Source of the DNA: Prochilodus magdalenae
Lineage: Eukaryota; Chordata; Actinopteri; Characiformes; Prochilodontidae
NCBI GenBank assembly: GCA_024036415.1
Contig: JAMWET010004109.1
Span: forward strand, 1-64,000
Length of the DNA: 64,000 nucleotides
Direction of reading: 5' to 3'
This document shows, in pieces, positions 55,262 to 64,000 of this stretch. Each line of letters opens with the position of its first letter. Positions within the stretch are counted from its first letter, which is position 1. The notes beneath the pieces are model-generated. The model was not told where the DNA came from. It worked only from the letters and a program-made list of their open reading frames with translations, and did not search any database. Position numbers and translations under genes: made by a program.

Positions 55262-56215
55262 AGCTAGCTCCTCCTCTACAGCAGGACCTACAGAACCCTG
55301 TATACCCCTACAGAACCCTGTCTACTCCTACAGAGCCCTGCCTTCTCCTACAGAGCCCTGTATCCTCCTATAGAACCCTGTATACTCCTACAGAACATTG
55401 CATACTCCTACAGATCCCCCCTGTATACGCCTACAGAACCCTGTATACGCCTACTGAACCCTGTATACTCCTACAGAACCCTGCGTACTCCTACAGAACC
55501 CTGTATACCCCTACAGAACCCCGTATACTCCTACAGAACCCTGTATACCCCTACAGAGCCCTGTATACTCCTACAGAGCCCTGTATACCCCTACAGAACC
55601 CTGTATACGCCTATAGAACCCTGTCTACTCCTACAGAACCCTGTATACCCCTACAGAACCCTGTATACTCCTACAGAACCCTGTCTACTCCTACAGAGCC
55701 CTGTATACTCTTATAGAACCCTGTCTACTCCTACAGAGCCCTGTAAACCCATACAGAACCCTGTATATGCCTATAGAACCCTGTCTACTCCTACAGAACC
55801 CTGTCTATCCCTACAGAACCCTGTCTACTCCTATAGAACCCTGTCTACTCCTACAGAACCCTGTCTACTCCTACAGAACCCTGTCTACTCCTACAGAACC
55901 CTGTCTACTCCTACAGAGCCCTGTAAACCCATACAGAACCCTGTATATGCCTATAGAACCCTGTATACCCCTACAGAGCCCTGTCTACTCCTACAGAGCC
56001 CTGTGTACCCCTACAGAACCCTGTATGCCCCTACAGAGCCCTGTATACTCCTACAGAGCCCTGTGTACCCCTACAGAACCCTGTATGCCCCTACAGAGCC
56101 CTGTATACTCCTATAGAACCCTGTCTACTCCTACAGAACCCTGTATACCCCTACAGAACCCTGTCTACTCCTACAGAACCCTGTCTACTCCTACAGAACC
56201 CTGTATACTAAGGCT
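55262..56215. repeat. 21-bp minisatellite, about 45 units
   Basis: Unit CCTACAGAACCCTGTATACT plus C; variants CTGTCTACTC, CAGAGCCCTG and CTATAGAACC are arranged in repeated multi-unit blocks (for example 55735-55800 and 55915-55975). The 169-residue frame is an artefact of the 7-residue period. Confidence 0.96.
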
Positions 56216-56795
56216 ACCAGACAAAAGAGCAGCTTCTTCCCTCATGCCATCACCTTCATTAATAGCTGATCAGTAAAACCATCTGCTGGACCGCGACCAC
56301 TCCTGCTCAGTCCTGCTCAGTCCTGTTCGGTCCTGCTTCGTTCACATACCATACTGTATTATACCCCATCATTTCTTCCCCATACATGTAGATACATAAA
56401 CGTATGTGTATGCTGCTTGGTTGGTGTGTAGTGTCTGTACATAATGAGTACGTCTCAGCCTGTTAGGCGCGTTTACACCGTCACTGTCCAAAGAGAAACT
56501 ATTATCTCCAACATGGCAACTTAATTATCATGGAAGTCAATGGAACCAGACTTTCTTCCAAGCAGTTCTGGGCCAAGCTGTTGGTCTGTTCATGAAATCA
56601 TGAAATCATGAAATGCTCACACAGTGTACACTGTGTTCAAATGAAGGGGAAAGGTAAAGAAAAATGGAGATACGTGGTTTTCATTGGACAGCATTGTATA
56701 TTAACCTCCTGAGACCCCAGCGTCCTCATATGGGGACATTACATCTCTGCTTCTTTGTACCATGATACTCTTTAAAACGTTGACCCTTTAGCCTC
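56216..56795. repeat. Old dispersed repeat motifs and unassigned DNA
   Basis: 56510-56705 shares motifs with 11235-11345 (TCAATGGAACCAGAC, GAGATACGTGGTTTTCATTGGACAGC). A family is likely but unnamed. Remainder featureless. Confidence 0.4.
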
Positions 56796-56804
56796 ATATG
56801 ACAC

Positions 56805-56928
56805 AAAGTTTGAGCAGGAGTGTCAGGAGTTTGAGGAGGAGTGTCAGGAGTTTGAGGAGGAGTGCTGAGTGTTTGAGGAGGAGTGTTAGGGAAGAATGTT
56901 GAGTGTTTGAGGAGGAGTGTCGAGTCTG
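56805..56928. repeat. 21-bp short tandem repeat
   Basis: GTTTGAGGAGGAGTGTCAGG-type units, about five to six copies with indels. Confidence 0.85.
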
Positions 56929-57112
56929 ATTGGTCTGTGATTGAATAGCAGGGTTGTTGGATGGACGTGCGGGACGCAGACGAAGCCCCTCACAGCACTG
57001 GACATGAAGAAGCTCCATTGTAGGCAAACTGGTCAGCAGGAAGCCAGCGGCACGCTGCCGAGGCATCAGAGCTCACAGGATGGGCAGTATCTCAGCAGCA
57101 GACCACTTCAGA

Positions 57113-57228
57113 CCAATGCTCAATTAAATCCTTACAGCAATGTTCAACATCAGTACCTGACCTCACTAATGCTCTCAATCAAATCCTCACAGCAATGTTC
57201 AGCATCAGTACCTGACCTCACTAATCAG
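57113..57228 (+). repeat. Tc1-derived 53/55-bp repeat (locus 3, two units)
   Basis: Two units of CAATTAAATCCTTACAGCAA, TGTTCAACATCAGTACCTGA, CCTCACTAATGCT, 55 bp apart. Same family and orientation as 7695-7975; TTAAATCCTTACAGC is a variant also present in the last units there. Confidence 0.88.
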
Positions 57229-57630
57229 ACCCCCTGTAGGTGTGTACAGGTATTTGGACAGTTAGGGAGTGGGAGTGGGAGGAGAAGGGCTCAGGAACAG
57301 GCGAGCTCACGGTGCAGATAAACGAGTGCAGGAAGAAGAACGAGAAGCTGCAGAAAAGCTCAAAGAGAGAAACAGATAACGCACATCATACATCCCCCCG
57401 ATCAGGCGGTACATCTCTCCGCTGGCGGATGAAAAGCCACCGCACGTCTTTCAGAGCGGGTGTAGATGCTGGGTCTGTTTCCCTTCTGTGAATGCTGCTC
57501 TCTTATTGAGACGTCTGATCATGCTCATACGTCCCTCCACTGCTCTCGTCTTCACCAGGAGAGCCAGTCCTTATGGAGGGAGTAGACCCGGAACACGCTC
57601 CTACATCACCGCCTGTATTCACTTCCCCCG
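57229..57630. other. Short unassigned stretch
   Basis: No recognised element. Confidence 0.3.
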
Positions 57631-57631
57631 A

Positions 57632-58021
57632 TACAGAGACCATAGCTCATCTGCTGCTGCACCGTGCAGTGCTGGTCATCCTCTAGTCCAGGGGTCACAG
57701 GACGCTGCCCATAAGACACTGTCCACAGGACACTGCTGGCTAGACAGTGTTGGTTGATGGACGATTCTCGGTCCAGCTGTGACACTGAGGTGACACCGAC
57801 TCACACCAGCCCAACACACTAACACACCACCACCACGTCAGGGTCACTGCAGGGCTGAGAATGATCCACCACCCACATACTACCTGCTCTGTGGTGGTCC
57901 TGTGGGGGTCCTGACCATTGAAGAACAGGGTAATACAGTATACAGAGAAACAGATGGACTACAGTCTGGACCTGTACACCTACAGAGTGTCCTGTATGAT
58001 CAGGGGAGCTGATCGGTGTAT
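57632..58021 (+). repeat. Family D dispersed repeat, 3'-complete
   Basis: CCATAGCTCATCTGCTGCTG through GTGACACTGAGGTGACACC, AACACACTAACACACCACCA, GTGGTCCTGTGGGGGTCCTG and TGACCATTGAAGAACAGGG to GAGCTGATCGGTGTA at 58021. An internal deletion removes the section between TGATCAGGGGAGCTGAT and the usual tail. Confidence 0.82.
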
Positions 58022-59255
58022 CCTTCTTCTGGTTAGCTGGAGTTCGGGACAGACAGACACTTATAAAGTACTCTCATCATCAAAGGTGTGCTATGGTGGT
58101 ATCTACGTGGTTTGGTTGAACATCCAGCTTCCCAGAGCTGTCTTCGATGCGACCCAGATGCTTGGATTGTTCTGGAACTGTTCCCTGAGGCATATTTAGC
58201 TTGCATGTCAAACCTATCCACCAAGTTTCATTCTGGTCGGCTCAAACGGGACGGTTTCCTAACCTCCAGCCCCCGACGGCCCATGGCCGAACTGAGTAAA
58301 TGGAGTTTATGGATGACTACTCCATACTCCCGTCGGTTCCACATCTGAGGAACCTAAAGCACCTACAGGGTTAATAATCTGCAAGTGAGACCAGTTATCC
58401 GTGAGCTGTGGATGAGCATCACGGCATGAGCCCGATTCCCAGTCGATCCCATCCAACCCTGAAAACGTCCCGTGTGCGAGCCGAGTGAAATCCACGGCCT
58501 TCACGGCGGGACGCTACTTTGCAGTGTACGCGTTTGACCTTTGCGGATCACTCCAGTAAAACCCCGACACCGTTTCCACACTCCGGAAAGCGCAGGAGTC
58601 GATGATTCCGCTGTAATTCCGCGGCCGCCCCTCCAACGCTCGGAACTTCACGATTCATTGCTTTATTTTGTTGCTAATGCACATGTATAATTAACGTACC
58701 CGTTTCAGCCGCCCCCAGGCGTGTGTGTGTGTGTGCGGATGGGAAAATTAGAGTGTAGCCAAAGAACATATTAACATATGTCAGCCCCCTTTGGCTCCGG
58801 GCGCTTTTACGGCCCCCTCTGCTCCGCTGGCTTCACTTCACAGCTCCAGCAGTTTCATTCCAGAGGCCCGTGAACATAACCACAACACGCGAGACCGTGT
58901 TGGGCCTTCGTAATTCACATAATGGGAGTTTCGATATGCTCGTCTATCAGCACGGTTACTGGCATGCCTGCTTCCGGTTCATACGGCATCAACGGCTTGT
59001 AAACAGACTCTGCCAGAGAGGCTGCGCAGGCTGAACATGGTTCACTATGCACCGGATCTCCAGCCCCGGAGTTAATGCACTTAAGCAGGCGTATGGAACA
59101 GTGGGTGGACTGCTTTCGGTCCAAGGTTGGTGGAGTTCTCATTTTACTGGTTCTATACAGTCTATAGGGATCAATGTGGCTTTGGGAAAAACCCTCCACC
59201 ATCCAGGTGTCAACAGGTGTTCTTTGGGTTGATGCCTAAGTCCACTCCAGTTTTT
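58022..59255. other. Unique DNA, candidate conserved non-coding island at 58560-58900
   Basis: 58600-58900 is repeat-free apart from a short (GT)n, with GCTAATGCACATGTATAATTA and ATTAACATATGTCAG. No coding frame is evident. Confidence 0.4.
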
Positions 59256-59660
59256 TCTCCACATGTACAGCAGGTTCTCAGTGAGGAACCGAAGGTTGGG
59301 TTCTAGCTTTACTGGCAGATACAGTGAGCGTCTGGTTCATAAGAACAAGGTCCAGCAGCAAACACACAGGACAACACAGCTACAGACTGGCAGAGGGCCA
59401 AACCCCCTCCCTACTGACCGTGATGAGCGCCACCTCATTCCAATGTCTCTTACCCACCGTAAGATGACCTCAAGTGACCTACAGAGAGACTGGCGAGCGG
59501 TGGCTGGGGTGAAACGCACAGCGAGCATGGTTCTAAAAACAGGCTTCTGGAGGTCATTAGTGATTTTCTAAATACACAGATCTAATACAATATCTGATCT
59601 GGAGTTTGGGAGACATGGTTCCAGTAGTGTAGAGAACCAAACAGAACCAACACAAACCCA
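59256..59660 (+). mobile_element. Tc1-like transposase N-terminal fragment (pair with 23498-23910)
   Basis: Open frame 59263-59571 (102 codons) starts MYSRFSVRNRRLGSSF and contains DRDERHLIPMSLTHRKMTSS. Near-identical to the 23.5-kb copy across coding and downstream non-coding DNA (to about CAACACAAACCCAGAACC). Catalytic residues are absent. It is either two insertions of one derivative or a segmental copy. Confidence 0.76.
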
Positions 59661-60400
59661 GAACCTGCACACCTAGAGACACTGATCAGTTACAGCGGGG
59701 GTCTTAGATTGTTCCAGAGCTGCAGCTTTTTCAAAAGAACCACTTGATGAGTTCACCATGTATGAACTTGAGGACGCCCCCTGTTGATTATAGTAGTATA
59801 GATGTTTAAGGAACGTCACCTAAAAGCCTGTCTGCGCTTCAGTCGGAAGTCTTTTCACTGAACTGGTAAACTCTGCCTTTAGCTACAGCACACCAGCAAG
59901 CTGCAGTTCACTACAGGATCTCTAGAACTGGGCTCATTGGTGTAAGTTATTTGTTTTAAACTCTTAGCGTTTAGCCCTTTAAAGACTTTTATCATTTCCT
60001 GTTTTGTAGCAGTGTCTGAACTTGGTAGAGTACATGCATTCGTTCAGTAACTGGAGGCACACACAGTGGGAGAGGGGTATAAATACACAAGGACAGGCGA
60101 GGAACACCTGGGGAGGGGAGGAGCCACTAACTAGAGACAGGTGAGGGGTGTAGCAAAAGGGCAGAGGCTGGGAGGAGCTACAAACTAAAACAAACCAAAG
60201 AAAGTCCAAGCTGGAGACATTAAGAGGGAAAGATAAACAGATAAAGATAAAAAGGGGAAGGGTGGGTGACGGGATAAGTGACCAAACACTCTTCTCCTTA
60301 TGTATGATTGCTTAGCATAATTGATTTTTTGTTCTGAAAGAATAAATGCTGCACTTATATGTGTGGATTACGGTGACTTCTCTGGATGTGATACTTTACT
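59661..60400. other. Unassigned stretch with LTR-like text on the minus strand
   Basis: 60040-60210, read on the minus strand, has GGAGGAGC-type GC-rich direct motifs followed by GTGTATTTATACCCCTCTCC, a TATA-like context. This might be a retroelement promoter fragment, but no termini were found. Nothing else recognised. Confidence 0.25.
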
Positions 60401-60404
60401 GCGA

Positions 60405-60965
60405 CAAAAAAAAGAAACATTATGAAAAAAAAAACTAAATTACAAAAATAAAAACTAATTTTCAAACAAAAAAATCTATCAAATAAACAAAAATACAAAA
60501 GCAGAAACAATTTTTCAAGGGCGAAAAAATTAAATTACATTTCAGAAAACAAAATTACAAAAATAAAAACAGAACAGATGTGAAACACTTGGAACTCGCT
60601 GGCACACATTTACCTTTTCTTCCGTAGCTCTTTTAAAATCTCCCTCCACAGGAAAAGAAAAGCGTGCCAGCTGGATAAAAATAAGTGCCAGAAAATGGAC
60701 AAATCATGCTCTAACGTCATCACCATCCCAAACTCCACCCACTCCACCACCGCCAAACCGTTTGACTGACAAGGGTCGGCAACAAACACTTCCTGTGTGT
60801 TAGACCGCCCCTTTCCGTCAGAATTCAGAGTTGGTAAAAGTGTTTCGGCCCTGGTAAACGTGTTTCACGTTTGTTTGCTTTTAAAATCTTGTTTTTTTTA
60901 ATGTAGTTCTTATTTTTCAATTGTAAATTTATTTTTATGATTTTTTACAATTTTGTTTTTTTTCA
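60405..60965. repeat. Possible foldback repeat with A-rich and T-rich arms
   Basis: 60405-60580 is A-rich with ACAAAAATAAAAAC modules and GATGTGAAACACTT. 60855-60965 is T-rich with GTGTTTCACGTTTG and TTTATTTTTATGATTTTTTAC. The arms are roughly complementary around a 250-bp centre, as in a MITE or foldback element. Divergence makes this tentative. Confidence 0.45.
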
Positions 60966-61540
60966 CCGTAGATTCAGGACCACCGTTACCCTTCCCAGGA
61001 GTGGGCCACCAAGAAAGATCACTCCAAGATCCAAGTGTGTAACAGTCCCTGAGTTCACGAAGAGACCCAGGAACCTTCTAACCAACTTTCTAAAGACCTC
61101 TCTAACATGTAAACATGTTCAGGAGCCCACCATCAGGAGAACACTGAACCACAAGCTATACGTGGCAGGGCTGCAAGGAGAACCTCACGGCTCTCCGTGA
61201 GGAATAAACATCGCTGCCCATCTGCAGTTTGAGAACGATCACATGGACAAGCCAGAAGAGCTACTGGAACAATGTTCTGTGGACCCATAAGACCAAAATA
61301 GATCTTTCTGGATCATTTGAGAACCATTAAATCTGGAGAAAAGAGAACACTGCATCCCAGCATAAGAACCTTATCCCATCTGTGAAACATGGTGGTGGTA
61401 GTGTCATGGCTTGGGCCTGTTTTGCTGCTGATTGATGGAACGTATTCTGGATTATACCAGCAAACTCTGACGGAGAATACCAGGACATCCACAGTGCAAC
61501 CTGAAGTTGTTCTAATGCCTCAACAACAACAACGACAAGA
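60966..61540 (+). pseudogene. Tc1-like transposase pseudogene, family F
   Basis: Plus-strand translation gives LPRSGPPRKITPRSKCVTV (HTH2 start), TIRRTLNHKL, then NNVLWTHKTKIDLSG and LIPSVKHGGGSVMAWACFA and finally the DGTYSGLYQQTLTEN region. These appear in the order of a Tc1 transposase (TIRRTL, LWSDETKI, KHGGGS). The first catalytic Asp position reads His (VLWTHKTKI in place of VLWSDETKI). The second Asp and the Glu region are missing. Frameshifts and stops abound. Confidence 0.85.
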
Positions 61541-62344
61541 CTCTACTAATGCCTGTCAGCTCATGTGTTTAAACTCCACAGACATGAAGCTACACCCGGA
61601 TCTGAGCTGCTTCAGACAGAAGGCGAGAAGCTACGCTTGTTGTGAAGTGCATTAGCATTCCAAGAAGCTTTATTTGTACGACGGCATGCTGGCGCGTTCG
61701 CGAGTGATGTTATTGTGCCTCTGTAGGCTGCGTGTTCAGAAAGCTGGAGCAGATAGTCATGCTGGGGCCTTTCTGAGAGGACTAATGAAGAGATGAAAGG
61801 AAGCAAAGAACATTCAGCCCTGAAAAGAACCCGCGATTGCTCAACACTTGTAGCCCACAGAAGAACTTCACTGTGATGAGCCGAGGTGGGACGTAACCGT
61901 AGTCACCTCTTCGGTTATGAGGTCTGAATTCTCTCTGCTGTGCAGACATGGGAACTGCGTGTCAGACTGAATCAGCTGGCGTCATAGGAACGCTTCAGTT
62001 TGGTATCAGCTCAGACTTCCTCACCACGGTTCTATAAGGAACCACCAAGGGGTGTCTGTGCTGGGCACTGAGGACACCAAATTCCTTTATGCTGTCAGAT
62101 CTTTTATCAACTATAGTGTTCCACATATGGCTTCAGAACCCAGACCTTTCCCATATTAGCCGAGTGATTGGGTTTCTGGACGTGGGCGGTTTTTAGTCCA
62201 GAAGCAGACATCAGCGGACAGCGCCTAAACCAAACATGGTGGAACATGTTCTTCTAGTGTAGATTGGACTTCCCGCTTTGAGGGTGTATATCTCACCATC
62301 CAGAACCAGCTCTTTCAGCATCTGTGCGCAGCCCAGAGGGACGG
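61541..62344. other. Unique stretch
   Basis: 61640-61830 is repeat-free and balanced; the rest undistinguished. No exon recognised. Confidence 0.35.
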
Positions 62345-63713
62345 TCATACAGTGATTGGGGCAGTTGTGGGCTGGAGGTAGGCAGTCGTGGGCTGGAGGG
62401 AGGCAGTTGTGGGCTGGAGGGAGGCAGTTGTGGGCTGGAGGTAGGCAGTCGTGGGCTGGAGGGAGGCAGTTGTGGGCTGGAGGTAGGCAGTCGTGGGCTG
62501 GAGTTGGGGCAGTCGTGGGTTGGAGTTGGGGAAGTCAGCTGGAGGGAAGCAGTTGTGGGCTGGAGTTGGGACAGTTGTGGGCTGGAGGGATGCAGTTGTG
62601 TGCTGGAGTTGGGAAAGTCGTGGGCTGGAGTTGGGGAAGTCGGCTGGAGGGAGGCAGTTGTGGGCTGGAGTTGGGGAAGTCGGCTGGAGGGAGGCAGTTG
62701 TGGGCTGGAGTTGGGACAGTCGTGGGCTGGAGGGATGCAGTTGTGTGCTGGAGTTGGGAAAGTCGTGGGCTGGAGGGAGGCAATCGTGGCCTGGAGTTGG
62801 GGCATTGTGGGCTGGAGAGAGGCAGTCGTGGGCTGGAGTTGGGGAAGGTGGCTGGAGGGAGGCAGTTGTGGGCTGGAGATGGGGCAAAGTGGCCTGGAGG
62901 GAGGCAGTCGTGGGCTGGAGTTGGAACAGACTTGGGCTGGATTTAGGCCGTCGTGGGCTGGAGTTGGGCCATCGTGGGCTTGAGGGAGGCAGTGGTGGGC
63001 TGGATTTAGGCCGTCGTGGGCTGGAGTTGGGCAGTCGTGGGCTGGAGGGAGGCAGTCGTGGGCTGGATTTAGGCCGTCGTGGGCTGGAGTTGGGCCATCG
63101 TGGGCTTGAGGGAGGCAGTGGTGGGCTGGATTTGGGCTGTCGTGGGCTGGAGGGAGGCAGTCGTGGGCAGGAGTTGGGGAAGTCGGCTGGAGGGAGGCAG
63201 TCGTGGGCTGGAGTTGGGGAAGTCGGCTGGAGGGAGGCAGTCGTGGGCTGGAGATGGGGCGTAGTGGCCTGGAGGGAGGCAGTCGTGGGCTGGATTTAGG
63301 CCGTTGTGGGCTGGAGTTGGGCCATCGTGGGCTTGAGGGAGGCAGTGGTGGGCTGGATTTAGGCCGTCGTGGGCTGGAGTTGGGCCATCGTGGGCTTGAG
63401 GGAGGCAGTGGTGGGCTGGATTTGGGCTGTCGTGGGCTGGATTTGGGCAGTCATGGTCTGGAGTTGGAGCAGTCGTTAGCTGCAGTTGGGGCTGTCATGG
63501 CCTGGATTTGGGCCGTCATGGGCTGGAGGGAGGCGGTTGTGGGCTGGAGGGAGGCAGTCATGGACTGGAGTTGGGCCGTCGTGGGCTGGAGTTGGGGCTG
63601 TCGTGGGCTGGAGTTGGGCAGTTGTGGGCTGGAGTTGGGGCAGTCGTGGGCTGGAGTTGGGCTGTCATGAGCTGGAGGGAGGAAGTCGTGGGCTGTCGTG
63701 GGCTGGAGGGATG
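62345..63713. repeat. 21-bp G-rich minisatellite, about 65 units
   Basis: Two alternating unit types: GGGCTGGAGGGAGGCAGTYG and GGGCTGGAGTTGGGGCAGTC, with GGATTTAGGCCGTC variants in the right half (62935 onward). Larger blocks repeat (62945-63115 and 63295-63410 are near-identical). Strong G excess on the plus strand. All long frames (GWREAVVGWSWG, QLQPTTASLQP) are artefacts. Confidence 0.97.
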
Positions 63714-63965
63714 GGAACCAGCCTTGTGACCGGAGGGTTGCTGGTTTAATGCCCTGAACTGACAGTAACGACTGATTTGCCCTTGAGCAAGGCACTTAAC
63801 TCCCAACTGGTCCCCAGCAAGTGTGCCCACTGTGAGTGTGCATTCACTAGTGTGAGCATACTTCACTAGAGTGTGCATGTGGGTGTTTCACTTCACGGAT
63901 GGGTTAAAGGCAGAATTCCTCTGTGTGTAAAAGCACTAATGGCTCAAAAAACTCTCTACTCAGAG
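63714..63965 (+). repeat. SINE-like repeat
   Basis: GACCGGAGGGTTGCTGGTTT-AAT resembles a tRNA-type B box (GGTTCGAATCC-like), and CCCTTGAGCAAGGCACTTAA is typical of several teleost tRNA-derived SINEs and related short repeats. The 5' A-box part may be missing or replaced by the adjacent minisatellite. Its end near 63965 is approximate. Confidence 0.65.
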
Positions 63966-64000
63966 AATGACTCGCCTCACCTAATTCACACAAGACGACT

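Noticed and set aside
62293..63878. Trp/Gly-rich and Pro/Ser-rich repeat proteins
   Set aside because: By-products of the 21-bp array; equal openness on both strands and abrupt ends at the array edges.
1..64000. A novel multi-gene system such as an immune, biosynthetic or defence locus
   Set aside because: No cluster of intact genes exists in the window. The notable biology is repeat evolution, not an encoded pathway.

Overview
This is vertebrate nuclear DNA, almost certainly from a teleost fish. The evidence is a dense mix of Tc1-like transposon remnants, L2-like LINE fragments whose 3' tails run into (TATC)n, a SINE-like repeat, and many long minisatellites. A dispersed repeat seen three times or more resembles one I know to be common in ostariophysan fish, so a characiform or a relative is plausible but not proven. 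I found no host protein-coding exon, tRNA or rRNA that I can defend. The window reads as a gene desert or very large intron. Nearly all long open frames are tandem repeats or dead transposases.

Layout. 0-7 kb: a deletion-derivative Tc1 element (family A), a 22-bp minisatellite, mixed old repeats, a second A copy beside the ostariophysan-type repeat (family D), and a family B Tc1 derivative. 7.7-8.6 kb: a 53-bp minisatellite and an AAGGAAC(C/A)AC array. 8.7-9.5 kb: a quiet unique island. 9.7-10.9 kb: the fullest transposon, a dead DD34E Tc1 element (family C). 11.7-12.1 kb: family B. 13.0-15.4 kb: a GACTGGGC-rich tandem domain. 16.2-17.0 kb: the 53-bp-type satellite again, on the other strand. 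18.3-24.3 kb: Tc1 and LINE fragments. 25.2-27.0, 27.4-29.0 and 29.9-31.2 kb: three large tandem or low-complexity domains (32/33-bp units, polypyrimidine, 51-bp CCAAT units). 31.2-32.3 kb: a unique island between two blocks of the same 51-bp repeat. 34-42 kb: A copies, plus a terminal-inverted-repeat element that carries a 33-bp minisatellite. 43-52 kb: more Tc1 pieces, including an A element nested in a B element, and a 40-bp minisatellite. 52.9-53.9 kb: a 27-bp minisatellite between inverted B arms. 55.3-56.2 kb: a 21-bp array. 57-61.5 kb: D, Tc1 and foldback repeats. 62.3-63.7 kb: a G-rich 21-bp array followed by a SINE-like repeat.

The main theme is that transposase DNA becomes tandem repeats. 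Two minisatellite families can be traced by eye to Tc1-like elements present in this same window. Two other Tc1 fragments sit as young tandem duplications, which could be the first step of that process. Roughly 15 kb (about 23%) of the window is tandem repeat. Coordinates of old repeats are by-eye estimates, good to about 10-30 bp.
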